The notes below the pieces were generated by a model. That model made no database searches. It had not been told where the DNA came from and was given only the letters and a program-made list of their open reading frames with translations. Below, one piece after another: positions 21,256-31,500 of a stretch of 64,000 nucleotides of DNA. This stretch comes from Undaria pinnatifida. Lineage: Eukaryota; Sar; Phaeophyceae; Laminariales; Alariaceae. A program made the position numbers and the translations under genes. Every line of letters starts with the position of its first letter. Position 1 is the first letter of the stretch. Location: NCBI GenBank assembly GCA_012845835.1, contig JABAKD010000107.1, forward strand, positions 165,021 to 229,020, in the 5' to 3' direction.

Positions 21256-22105
21256 CGGTAGGGGTGCAGCAGCAGATTCTAAGAATTTTCTGAGAGCTCC
21301 CTCCGAACATGAGGAGGGGAGCAGCTCACTACCCTCACGCGCGCGCGGAACATGACTTCTAAGGTGTTTTCGTTCGCGCAACCTGACCAAGCTTTGTATG
21401 CCCTCACTAAGTCCTGAAACAAATTATTATAAAAATTAAAATACACTCCAGCTCTGAGACCGAATATTTTGTCGAAACTCATCTTTGCAAGCTGTGTGTG
21501 ATACTCCGATCGCGCGTATTACGGGTTGTGTGTTCTCATTAAGGATATAGGTCGGCGACTCCCCTTGCAACTACAGTGTAGCTACCAGGGTCAACAGAGT
21601 GATGTTAGGCAGTCTGTGCGCGGAAACTATAAAACCCGTTTCTGAGGGAGACAAAATCTGACAGCTGTGGAAGGAAATGCATCAGTTTATCAAGTGAATC
21701 CTGTAAGCCGAATATCCGGTGAGGGGAAGGCGGATTTTTAAGGACGTGGGGGCCTGATTTTGATCAAACGAGGGGCGGGAGGGGGAAAGGGGGGGGAGGG
21801 GACGGGTGGGGCAGGTCTATTTGTGCGTGGAAACTATAAATATTTCTTGTGGGGGAGGGGGGGGGAATGTGGCGGGGGGGGCCGGGAGCGGGGGGGGGGG
21901 GGCTTTAGGTCGCATAGATGTAGGGGTTTGCTATACGCGTGGTGCTAGGTCTAGGCGATGGTGCGGGTGGTTATATTTTACTCTATATCTCGTAAACTTG
22001 TTGTCAGACCAACCGGTACTAGTTCCTCGCACTTGAGGCGGAGCTCAACCGGCCAGGTACATTATTAGTCAATCCAACAATCTGCAACTTTTACCGTGGG
22101 ATGAC
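21256..22105 (+). mobile_element. MITE-2 copy C, split by a family C insertion
   Basis: Left half 21256-21425 (CACGGTAGGGGTGCAGCAGA, then CGCGCAACCTGACCAAGCTT). Right half about 21995-22105 (CAGACCAACCGGTACTAG, GAGGCGGAGCTCAACCGGCC, TTTTACCGTGGGATGACTGG). Between them lies an inverted family C copy. Confidence 0.7.
21430..21975 (-). repeat. Family C repeat, inverted, inside MITE-2 copy C
   Basis: Outer end AAAATTAAAATACACTCCAG at the left, then CTCATCTTTGCAAGCTGTGT, GGTCGGCGACTCCCCTTGCA, CGTTTCTGAGGGAGACAAAA, a G-rich tract (21760-21900), and CGTGGTGCTAGGTCTAGGCG at the inner end. Confidence 0.8.
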
Positions 22106-22148
22106 TGGCCTAGGTTTAGAAATAAAATGTTCCATTTTCTGAAGAAAG

Positions 22149-22436
22149 ACGCGTGCTGCGATAGAGGTATCACTTTTCGTCCGAAATGAATGTTTTTCTG
22201 AATGACTTAAGACACTCCTTGACCCGAAATCGTCGGAATGTCATGCCTTTTTTTGTTTTTTGCGCTATTGATTATCGTTGTGTACCTAGGCCATCATTAG
22301 ATTTTTCATTCAGTATGATTTGGCAGTTTAAGTTTTGTTTAAATCAGTTTTTGGGGGAGGCCTTGAAGCTCCCAAAATTGAGAAAAAAAACTCAGAATAA
22401 CAGCGGTGCGCATGCCTCTATCGTAGTGCACGCGTC
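22149..22436 (+). mobile_element. MITE-1 copy f
   Basis: Ends GACGCGTGCTGCGATAGAGG and GCCTCTATCGTAGTGCACGC. Interior AAATCGTCGGAATG and GTTGTGTACCTAGGCC as in other copies. The 4-bp flanks do not match, so the target duplication has decayed. Confidence 0.85.
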
Positions 22437-22680
22437 CAAGGGTGATGCCCATTCTGTCGATGTATGGGTAAAGGAGGCCTGCCTCTCAAAAACGAAACTG
22501 CTGAAAAGTGGTGCCTCTATCTCAGGGTGTGTTGCCATCTGTCTCCGCGACGAGAGGGTTACCACACGGGCTACAAACCTTGTGAATGTAAACTGTCGTC
22601 ACTTTTTGAGGTCCGGCGTGGTCACGCATTCGAATGTGGTGTTTTTTGAACGGGCAAGCCACTTCACGCAGTGAGTGGCC
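22437..22680 (+). pseudogene. Possible Ty1/copia integrase-RT junction remnant
   Basis: One frame reads KWCLYLRVCCHLSPRREGYH and the neighbouring frame ends GVVTHSNVVFFERASHF. Together these resemble the copia segment in which a C-x-F-x-GY stretch is followed by a V-x-SRDVVF motif before the reverse transcriptase. The match is short, crosses a frameshift and was judged by eye only. Nothing else of copia is visible nearby. Confidence 0.3.
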
Positions 22681-24930
22681 ATCTCTTAACTATATACATC
22701 AGTGGATCTACCTTGTAACTCGGGTGATGCTGGGGCATAGTACACCGACTTTCAAAGGCCTTACCTCGCTCCTCGGACAGAGGTATGTCACACAGAGAAG
22801 CTTCGGCGAACGCTGCTGCTACGACTGCAACAAATTTCTCCCCGAAGCTCACCTTCGATCGTTCCTTGGCGCGCAAGGTCCAGCTTTCGGTACATTTCAC
22901 TTTACAATAACCCCGAGCTTTAGCTACTATTAATAGTACGCGAAGGAGCATAGTCTATATCATGTGGCGTAATGCTGTTGTCAACAATCGCATTAGCGTA
23001 AAGGTCCTTCTGAGCTGTCATAGGAGGGATCTGAAACAGAGGGTACATCCCATAGCTTTGGCGAGGCGTGTACATCGATCTCTGGAATGCCTTTCCTCCT
23101 GGGGCAGACAGAGCGTGGTTTTCTCTTTTATCCGCTGTGAGGCATTCGCCGACTTTGTAGTAAGGACGGTCGTCGATATCCATCCTCGATTGTGGCTAGA
23201 AAGCGAGTGGGCACGCAGGTAGAAGGTGCATGCGCCCCGCTGAGATGGCATTCATTGTGCATGTTGCTTATTTCCCGTCTTTCTGGGGGTCGTTCATTTC
23301 CGTCAATTGCCTGCAACGTTCTGTGGCCTTTTCGGAATCAGGGAGGAAACGACGGTTCAAACGCAAGCGCCGCCCTGGCGAAAGTGGTCATTGATACAAC
23401 CAAGGTGCGTGTGTGTTGCGGGCCCCGGGTACGGTGCAATCCGAGTCTAGATTAAGAGGATTGTTGTGTGCATGGGATCTTCCAGCGTCAGGAGGGCGTC
23501 CGATTACCTTTCAGGAGCGTTTTGTGACACGAAGAAGCAATCATTCATTACCATGCGCCCCACACAATTTCTGAGGGGGAAAGCAAATGAGGTCAACGTT
23601 TACCTATCCCAGGGGGTGACTGTTATGTTGTTCACACGGTCCACCCTCTGCAGGCGCACTCGCTCCAGGTTCTGGACCCGAAGCTTGGGCGAGAGGAGTA
23701 CGAGAGATTTCTGGAGTTCGGGTGAGAGGCGTGGGAGCCACGATTAATAATTTCGTGCCCCGGCAATAGCTACGTGCACAAGTCCTGCTGATGGTGTGTG
23801 GCCAAGTCTGTGACACCCCAGTCTTTTTTTTCGCGTGAAAGAACGCCTCCAGATTAGCGCATGCGCCGGTTGACACGAAGTGTTTCGACGCGTGCTAAGA
23901 TAGGAGTGCTTCTGTGACTGATGGGTTTAGGTGAACACAAAAACCACACCACCACCCTCTGCCATCGTCACGGCTAACCCGTTTCGATTTTTTTCTTCTG
24001 ATCTGTCATGTTCGACGGGGTGTGTTCCTGAGCCGTAGGGTTGTTCGCCGGATCAAGCGACCAATCTGTTCTCAGAAACGTCGAATATTGTGGATGAGAT
24101 TGAGCGCCTCAAGCGAAGTGTCCCCAAAAAGCAAAATTGCCTTTAGCATAGCGTGCACTTCCCGTTATTATCATAGGTGCTGATGGGAGATCACCGCGCC
24201 AGAGGCACATACATACCTTGCGGTGAACTCATCTCATGCCAGTGCCACGCTCGCTTCTTACCGCTCGCCTCACCCCCAATTAGCTTAAACCTTTCGAACT
24301 CCCTCCCTTCCTCGCTATCTCTCTCGTGTACTGTGCCACAAAACGAACGACCCCACGCTATCTGTGCATGTCGTGCAGCCTCTGCGGGCGATGTGACAGA
24401 ACCTACAGAATTGCTCAAGGGTGGAGGCATGTTTTGCCGAAGGTAAGAAATGCCCATGTGAGGACCCGTCCTACGATAGAGGTGCACCACACCTTTCCAC
24501 GCTTTTTCAGAGGCATAGCCTCCGCGAGCATAGACCAGCGCGCCCTGGCAATCAACGTTGACGTATATATTTCCTCTCCCACGGATGACGTCGACAAAAT
24601 ATACCAGGTGGATTACTTTGAGAAGTTAGTAATGCAAACGGCGTTGTATGTTAGGCTTGCGCATGCGCGTCGACCTGGGGGATCACCACGTGTCGCTACA
24701 GTTTATCAGCATGCACCCCGAGACATGTATATATACAACTGTGTAGTAATTTATTTACAAACGCTCCTCACACCGTGTACTATAAAGTGCCTTGCCTGAT
24801 GAGCATAGAGAGAGCATAGAGATATGCGTTACATCCCCGTCTCGGTACTACCTCTGCTAATTGTTTCAACATTTACTTGCATGGGAACGAAGAGACAGAG
24901 CACGAAATGACCCAGCCAGGTAGATCCTCC
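22681..24930. other. Gene-poor decayed sequence with small frames and one MITE-1 end
   Basis: Several short frames on both strands look faintly coding (for example GGNDGSNASAALAKVVIDTT before a GTGCGT site at about 23404) but none can be linked into a gene. A MITE-1 left end (TCCTACGATAGAGGTGCACC) sits at about 24470 without a matching right end; GACGCGTGCTAAGATAGG at 23887 is another fragment. Confidence 0.4.
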
Positions 24931-24941
24931 TCTAAACCATC

Positions 24942-25304
24942 GTGTCAGCAACGCCCATCACACCTACGCCCAACCAACGCGACGTACGAACGAACCGCGG
25001 TTTTCGGGAAACAAAATCTGCAATGCCCACAACCGATCGCGTTCGTGCACGAAAGCAGTTCCCCAAGAACACCTCGTCGGGGCCGGAAGCGGAGATAAGC
25101 CGTCTTGAGGGCCTCGTGGCCAAGACAGCAGAACGAAAAAGGGCCTTTCGCGCAATGCGGGACTACAAATCGACCGTCGAGGCCACAGAAACCTTTAAAA
25201 GCTTGCTAGCCGAGATCGCAGCGTTGCGGAGGTCACTCGAGCCCGTGGAGATGTCGTGCCCTTTTTGCCTCTGGAGGTGCGCGGCGCTATTTGAGCCCGC
25301 GTGA
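24942..25304 (+). CDS. Hypothetical coiled-coil fragment
   Basis: An open frame without an ATG start. It carries a Thr/Pro/Arg-rich head and then a charged heptad-like segment from EAEISRLEGLVAKTAERKRA to FKSLLAEIAALRRSLEPVE, about 60 residues, predicted by eye to form a coiled coil. It ends with a CPFCLWRC cluster. The composition is more protein-like than neighbouring frames. It could be an exon, or an oligomerisation segment of a retrotransposon gag. No splice partner was found and I do not recognise it. Confidence 0.3.
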   Translation: MSATPITPTPNQRDVRTNRGFRETKSAMPTTDRVRARKQFPKNTSSGPEAEISRLEGLVAKTAERKRAFRAMRDYKSTVEATETFKSLLAEIAALRRSLEPVEMSCPFCLWRCAALFEPA

Positions 25305-25539
25305 GATTGCGGAGGTGGCAGGGTATAGTTATCCCCCACCCCTTTTCGGAATTGCTTTTGGGCGTGTTCTTGGGGACAAAGTGGTCGAGGGCTTACTGTA
25401 GCGTGCGTAATGTTTTTTTGGCGCTTTTTAAAACTGGGCCGAATTCCTTGAGGAAAGGGTTCCTTGAGGAAAGGGTGAAGGGAGGAGCTTTTGGGAGGTC
25501 CTGACATAAATAATAAGGAACTTGGTACTTTCTCACACT

Positions 25540-25620
25540 TGAGGGCTCAACGCTCAACCCCTCAGAAATGTTTGACCCAATATGTACAAATCCTACCGTG
25601 GGATATGAGACTCTACTAAA
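25540..25620 (+). repeat. MITE-2 right-end fragment
   Basis: CACACTTGAGGGCTCAACGC and CAAATCCTACCGTGGGATAT match the right part of copies A and C. No left end. It lies just before MITE-1 copy g. Confidence 0.6.
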
Positions 25621-25638
25621 CCTAGGTTCGTATGGGAA

Positions 25639-26003
25639 GCCGCGCGTTACGATAGAGGTGCACCACGTTTTTTCTTAGTGCTACCCCTCATTTTGGGAGC
25701 TTTAAAGACCCCTCCCAAACACTGATGTGGAGAAAAATAAAACCGCCATCGGATAGAAAAATCCCATGGCCCAGCTAGGGACACAACGAGAATCGTGATT
25801 TGTTTTTATTCCTACAGTATCTCCGCCTCTTTCGGGTTAAAGGAGCCCCGAAAAAAAAACCACGGGCCTAGCTAGGTACACAGCGAGAATCGTGAAAAAA
25901 AAAAGAAAAAAATTCCGCCTATTTTGGATTAAGGTGAACCCCGTCACTCAGAAATATACTCCTACAGAACCCAAAACGTGCTGCCTCTACCGTAGCATGC
26001 GTC
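25639..26003 (-). mobile_element. MITE-1 copy g with internal duplication (TSD GGAA)
   Basis: 365 bp, longer than other copies because an internal segment (GGCCTAGCTAGGTACACAGC followed by GAGAATCGTGA) occurs twice. Ends GCCGCGCGTTACGATAGAGG and CCTCTACCGTAGCATGCGTC; flanks GGAA at 25635-25638 and 26004-26007. Confidence 0.85.
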
Positions 26004-26026
26004 GGAAACATACTTGCAGGGTTACG

Positions 26027-26225
26027 AAAAAGTGTATGCGTGTTCTTTTTTTCAACCGTGTTTTTTCATCTAGAGCTGCGTTCATTCCACGCTTTTTGAG
26101 GGAAAATTCCTGGAGTTAATCATTACTTCGTAAGTGTATGCGTGTTTCCTTTTTTCAACCGCGTTTCATCTGGAGCTGCATTCATTCCACGCTTTTCGAG
26201 GAAAAATACCTGAAGTTAATTAATA
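26027..26225. repeat. 100-bp tandem duplication
   Basis: Two copies of a segment with GTGTATGCGTGTT, TTTTTTCAACCG, GAGCTGC then TTCATTCCACGC, ending GAAGTTAAT or GGAGTTAAT. 26226-26933 contains no gene I can support. Confidence 0.75.
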
Positions 26226-26933
26226 ATACGGTTACTTTGTTTTCGGCGGTGGCGAAAGGGGGGCAACGGTAAAAAATCTGCTGGAATCCAAAAGGAACAA
26301 CAGGGAACGTTGAAATAAAATGGCGCGATGGCACACGGCGTCCGCCGCGCGGAACAGCCCGGGGGCTGCTGGGTGTGGGTGTGGGTTGTGGGCTCTGTTG
26401 GGTTGGGTTCCTGTTTTCCACCAACGCACACAATTGACGACAGTTCCAACAACTATCCACACCAACGCGAGTTCGCAGCGAGGGCTCGTCATATACTCCG
26501 GAGTAATACGTAACATGAGCTTTCTGCTCAGCGGTCGCGGCCGGCACTAGGAAACAGTGGGTATAACTACCCGACTCTCCTCGACACCGGGGAATGCTGG
26601 ATTGTTCAGTACCAACCCGACTCTCCGCATTCGGCACCACCTCAGCTCCCACTAGAGATATCACTATAGTTAAGTCGTTGCTGTAGACATGGCATGCGCT
26701 TTTTTCTAGGCTTGCTTGTAAATCCAAGGGAAGGAAGAGGTCGGTTTCAAGGTCCAACCTCCCCCCCGATGACAAAAAACGGCCCGCTTGATTTAGTACG
26801 CCTCCCCAGCGTCGAAAAGACAGCGTACTTACACTATGTAACTGTTCACACCCCGCAGGCACGCGCAGGCGTCCTGAGCTCAAGTCATCACGCGTGTCAG
26901 GCACGGACAGCGTCGAAACAGAGTGTTGCGTTC

Positions 26934-27188
26934 GACGCACATGTTCTATGATAGAGGTGGCACGTTTTGGCTATCTTTTTCTGAGTTGTGACGGGGCTGG
27001 TTAACCCAAAATCGTCGGAGAAATAAGCCAATTTTGGCATGATTCTTGTTGTGCACCTAGGCCGTGGGACGTTTTCATCCGGTAGCAGTTTTATTCTTCT
27101 CTAAAGCAGTGTCTGGGAGAGGTCTGAAGCTCCAAAATCGAGGAAACTCAGAAGAAAAATATGGCGCACCTCTGTCGTAGCACGCGTC
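26934..27188 (+). mobile_element. MITE-1 copy h (TSD GTTC)
   Basis: 255 bp, ends GACGCACATGTTCTATGATA and CTGTCGTAGCACGCGTC, flanks GTTC at 26930-26933 and 27189-27192. Interior landmarks GACGGGGCTGGTTAACCC, AAAATCGTCGGAGAAA, GTTGTGCACCTAGGCCG. Confidence 0.9.
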
Positions 27189-27867
27189 GTTCGCTGCTGT
27201 TGGGAAAAGTATTTTTTACGGGTACTGAAAGCCATGCCGTCGCCACGTCTTCGTGTATACCTACCTCCTCGAGGTGGGATGAAACGACGCAATCATGCGA
27301 GTACAGCACACGAACGTGTCTAAAGTCTAGTCGCCGCTCCGGGACTTTCGAAACATAGAAACTTACAGTAGAGCAGCTGGCGACAATTCGCCACAATCGA
27401 CATACCCTAAAAAACAAAGCAAAACAAAACGTTACGCTCTAGAGCTACTATTGTACGCACCCACACGCTTGAAACAAACAACAAAAATCAAAACATCGCC
27501 GAATTTACGTGGCATTTTATACCCACAGGGGGTTCGAGCGAAAAAAAAAACAGCCGAGATCAAGCGACATGTTACATCCTCAGAGTGTTCTAAGGAAACA
27601 CAAAAAATGCCCTTCACCTCCGAACCAAAACTGATGCAAGTGCCCACAGCACGTCGTCATTCACTACACTCCAACTTCAAAGGAGTATGCCATCCCCCTT
27701 GTTCTACTTCGCACGGCCACCCCCCTCCCGCGTTCCACTACGCACGAACAAACCCCGTCGTCTGTTATGCGTGGCAACCCCACACGGGGCAACAACGGTG
27801 TTCAGCTTGGCGTCGCAAAGCCTCGTCTTCTACCCGGCGTGCTTAGCAGTGCGGGAACGCCCGTCTT

Positions 27868-28564
27868 CTACTTGGCGTGCTTGGCGATAAAAGCCGCGAT
27901 CTTGGGCTCGCCGACGATGTTCTCGTAGAGAGCGATTAGGTTAGGGTAGGTGTCGACAATTGTGGTGGGGACACCGTCGAGGACGCCGTCCTTGAGCCCC
28001 TTCACCCGGAGGGCGATGATAAGGTCAGCCACGCTCATCTGGTTGCGTGTGCGCCATAAGTTAAAAAAAAAAAGCGGAAAAGCGGGGGTCGAAGGGGGTA
28101 AACAAACAAAAAAACAACTAAAGCTGTGCAACTTTCGAAAGCAGCCAACCGCCATTATGGTGGTCCTTAAAAGATAACACCACCCCTCGGACAATTTTTC
28201 GAGTTGATTTTCTTCACATCGGGACAGAAAGCATAAACGCCGAGCGAGGTGTCCATGGAAATATCTTGACGAGATTTTTCTGAGCCAAGTTTCTCGAAAA
28301 ACATGGGGGCACACTCAACGAAACTGACTGCTTTAAAAACGAAGACACCATTTTCGTTGCGTGTACCCCCATCTTTTCGATAAACCAGGCCCAGAAAAAG
28401 ACCCAGGGTGTGTGTTATATGCGTGTTATACGGTAGTCAGGGCGAGGGGGAATACAGAAATTCAAGGATGTACGTACGTGATGCGAACAAGCGCGAGCGG
28501 AAGGTCTAACACACACCGCCGCGAAACAATGGGACCAACGAAAGGGGGCGGGGGGGCGAGGGGT

Positions 28565-28597
<33 letters not shown>

Positions 28598-31500
28598 AGG
28601 CTGTGAAAAAAATAGCCGGGAAAACTACACCATCGGTTGAGACTCGAAGCGGTTCAGAAAGATGAAAAAATATTTTCCCTAATTGCAAGACCAGCCCTCA
28701 AAGACTACTAGTCTGCGGGAGAAGTTCGGGCTACATTGCGGCTGTCCCAGCTCCCGCGCAAAAGCGTATCGCTGTAACGTATCGTGTCGTATCGTATCGC
28801 CTCGCCTCGCGTCGTATCGCGTCGGGTCGCACCGCATGCTAAAGTATGGTATGGTATGGTATTATGGTATGTTAAGGTTTTACTTTTATCATTTTTTTGC
28901 TTATCCCATGTGTTGTTTCGAACTTTTTCTTCCTCCTTCTCCCTTCCTAGACGTCACTTAGATTCAGAGTCACAGATTCTTGGCTCCAATCTTAGCAGTG
29001 TTCGAGGTTAACCATTAGACCATCGGGGTTGCCGGCAAGGCATGGTATGGTATGATAACGGTATGATGATGGTATGATAATGGTATGGTGCGGCATAGCA
29101 CGGCATGGCATGGTATGGTATGGTATGGTATCTTACCTTCTCGGCGAAATAGACGCCTGCTGTCGACGCGAGCTGCTTCTCCACACCGGCGAGCCACCTA
29201 ACATAAAGGACAATGGGGCGCAAACCAAAAATATTAACATCACACCGAGGGTATCCCTTAAAAGGAAGAAATGGTACACCAATCTCTATTTTAACATGGT
29301 CTTGAAGAACCACCCCGCCCCGTCCAGAAAAATAAATAGACAGGCGCGTCATGTACAACAAAACGCGGCATCCCTGATCACTGTTCTCTTCATGTGCCTG
29401 CGTAGCTCGAGCAGGTGCCAAAAGGTCACCCTTGTGCAAAAAATCAGCAAAAAATGACACCAAGCAAGCGCCTAACGTGTTTACGCAAAAATTCAACGCG
29501 AGTCGACCGGATACAGAAAACGCCAGAGCTCTTATCGCGACAAGCATAAGGCATGCACCGTCGTGGGAACAAAGGGGGAGTGACTGCTACTTCACATCGG
29601 GTTTGGCTCCGAGTTACGAAAAGGGTAGCTGAAGAAGTACTGCCAAGAAAATAACTGGGGTGGGGAAACGACAGTTCAGTCGTGGCCTTCACGGCCGGAC
29701 AGAAATCGTAACGACAAAATCGACACATCATTCAAGGCACAGAGGGAACCAGCTCGTTTTTTCTTGGGGGGGGTGGGGCGATCAAGGCGCGGGAGGAGGG
29801 TGGGTGGGGGGCGTACTCATTTGTTGCTTGTCTTGAGTCATTTGATCATTGACCACGCATTCCTTTCGAGACGGAGCACAGTTCCTACTCCTAATAGAGG
29901 CAGAGAGGCACCTCCAACGTTTGGAGGCTCATCACGCTTTTTCCATACATTACACAAAAACTGTTCGATTATCCTATCTCCTTCCTGTTGCGCCGTCTGT
30001 GGCCACCGTCCATCTCCTAGGATACCCATTGTTTCCTCGCCACTCTCTAGTCTACGAAACTATTCCATGCCACGTCCGTCTATTTTCCTCGTCTCCTCTA
30101 ACGCATCCCGTTCTTCCTTGTATATTTCACCTTCTCCTATGTGAGTCCTACTTTATTGTTGCGCCACTCGGGCACTTACGTGCATCCATGTCCTCCTCCT
30201 CCCGAGAACTGGTATATCTCATTCTTCTTTCTAGTAGGTCCATTGGGCCGTGCAAATAAGTTTTCATTCCAATATCTTCCCTCAACCCCCGTTCATCTCT
30301 CAAGTGTTACATTCTTCTACTATCCGCATCTCCTCTGACGCATCCCGTTCCTCCTTGTGTATGTCACGTTCTCCTACTACGTGAGTCCTACACTATTGTT
30401 GGGCCACACGGGCACTTACATGCATCCATGTCCTTCTCCCGAGAACTGGTATATCTCTTTTTCTTTCTGGTAGGTCCATTGGGCCGTGCAAATACGTTCT
30501 TATTCTAATATCTTCCCTCTGCCCCCGTATATATACCGGTTGCCCTGGTGGCGTATCAGGTTATCCTCGAGCCTGGTATAGGTCAGTTTCGTGAGTTCGA
30601 GCCCCGCCGAGTGCATACTCGTACAAATTCGTTGGGACTTTTCCTTGTGCACAAGTTGGCTTGCGGAAAGCGCGAGAGGGTGAGTCAGCAACACTCGATG
30701 AAAAATCGACGAGCAGTGGGATTGCTGAGCCCTATGCGCGATAAAAATTGAAATCAAGAACCGGGGGGGAAGAAGGGACGACACCTGTGTCCACGGCTTG
30801 TCCAGAAGCTGTGAGTAAACGTGTGAGAAAAAAAAAAAATGTAAATATATATATATCAAGTCTTTCTCTTCTTCATCTTATTTCTTGGCGCTAACCTTTA
30901 CCTTCCTTCATTTATTTATTATACTTCTGTCTTGTACAAGCCAAGCCAAAGATTTCTCCATGCAGTATCTCTTCTTCGTGGTCTCCTCCTAACTCCTTCC
31001 ATATTTTCTCGACTACGTTATCCCATCTTATTCCAGCTCGCCCTTTTTATTTTTTTGCTCTCATACAGCCTTCTCAGCTATGGCTGGCAACCGTTTTTAT
31101 GGCGTATATTTCAGTTTATAGTGCCACTTCAACTTTCTGGCGTCTCTATTAGTTGTAAGTGGGTACATTTTTATTTTCTGCTCGTAATACTGTACTACTC
31201 GTCGTACTTGAGTATCCTAGTATCTTTTTAGCTGCTGTCATCTGCAGTGTTTCCAGATGTTTGACGAAATTCGCGTTCCATTCCCATACTTCTCCTGCAT
31301 ACTCTAACTTTGGTACACTCACTTTAATCGGAATACATATTTCAATCTTACTAATGGTGTCAAGGTGCGAGTCTATTAGGATCGCATACTCTAACTTTGG
31401 TACACTCACATTAATCAGAATACATATTTCAATCTCACTAATGGTGTCAAGGTGCGAGTCTGTTAGGATCGCATCCATCTTGCCTACTTGTGATTTACCC

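Noticed and set aside
28972-29035. tRNA-like stretch near GGTTAACCATTAGACCATCG
   Set aside because: Short A-box resemblance on the minus strand only; no B box or stems that hold.
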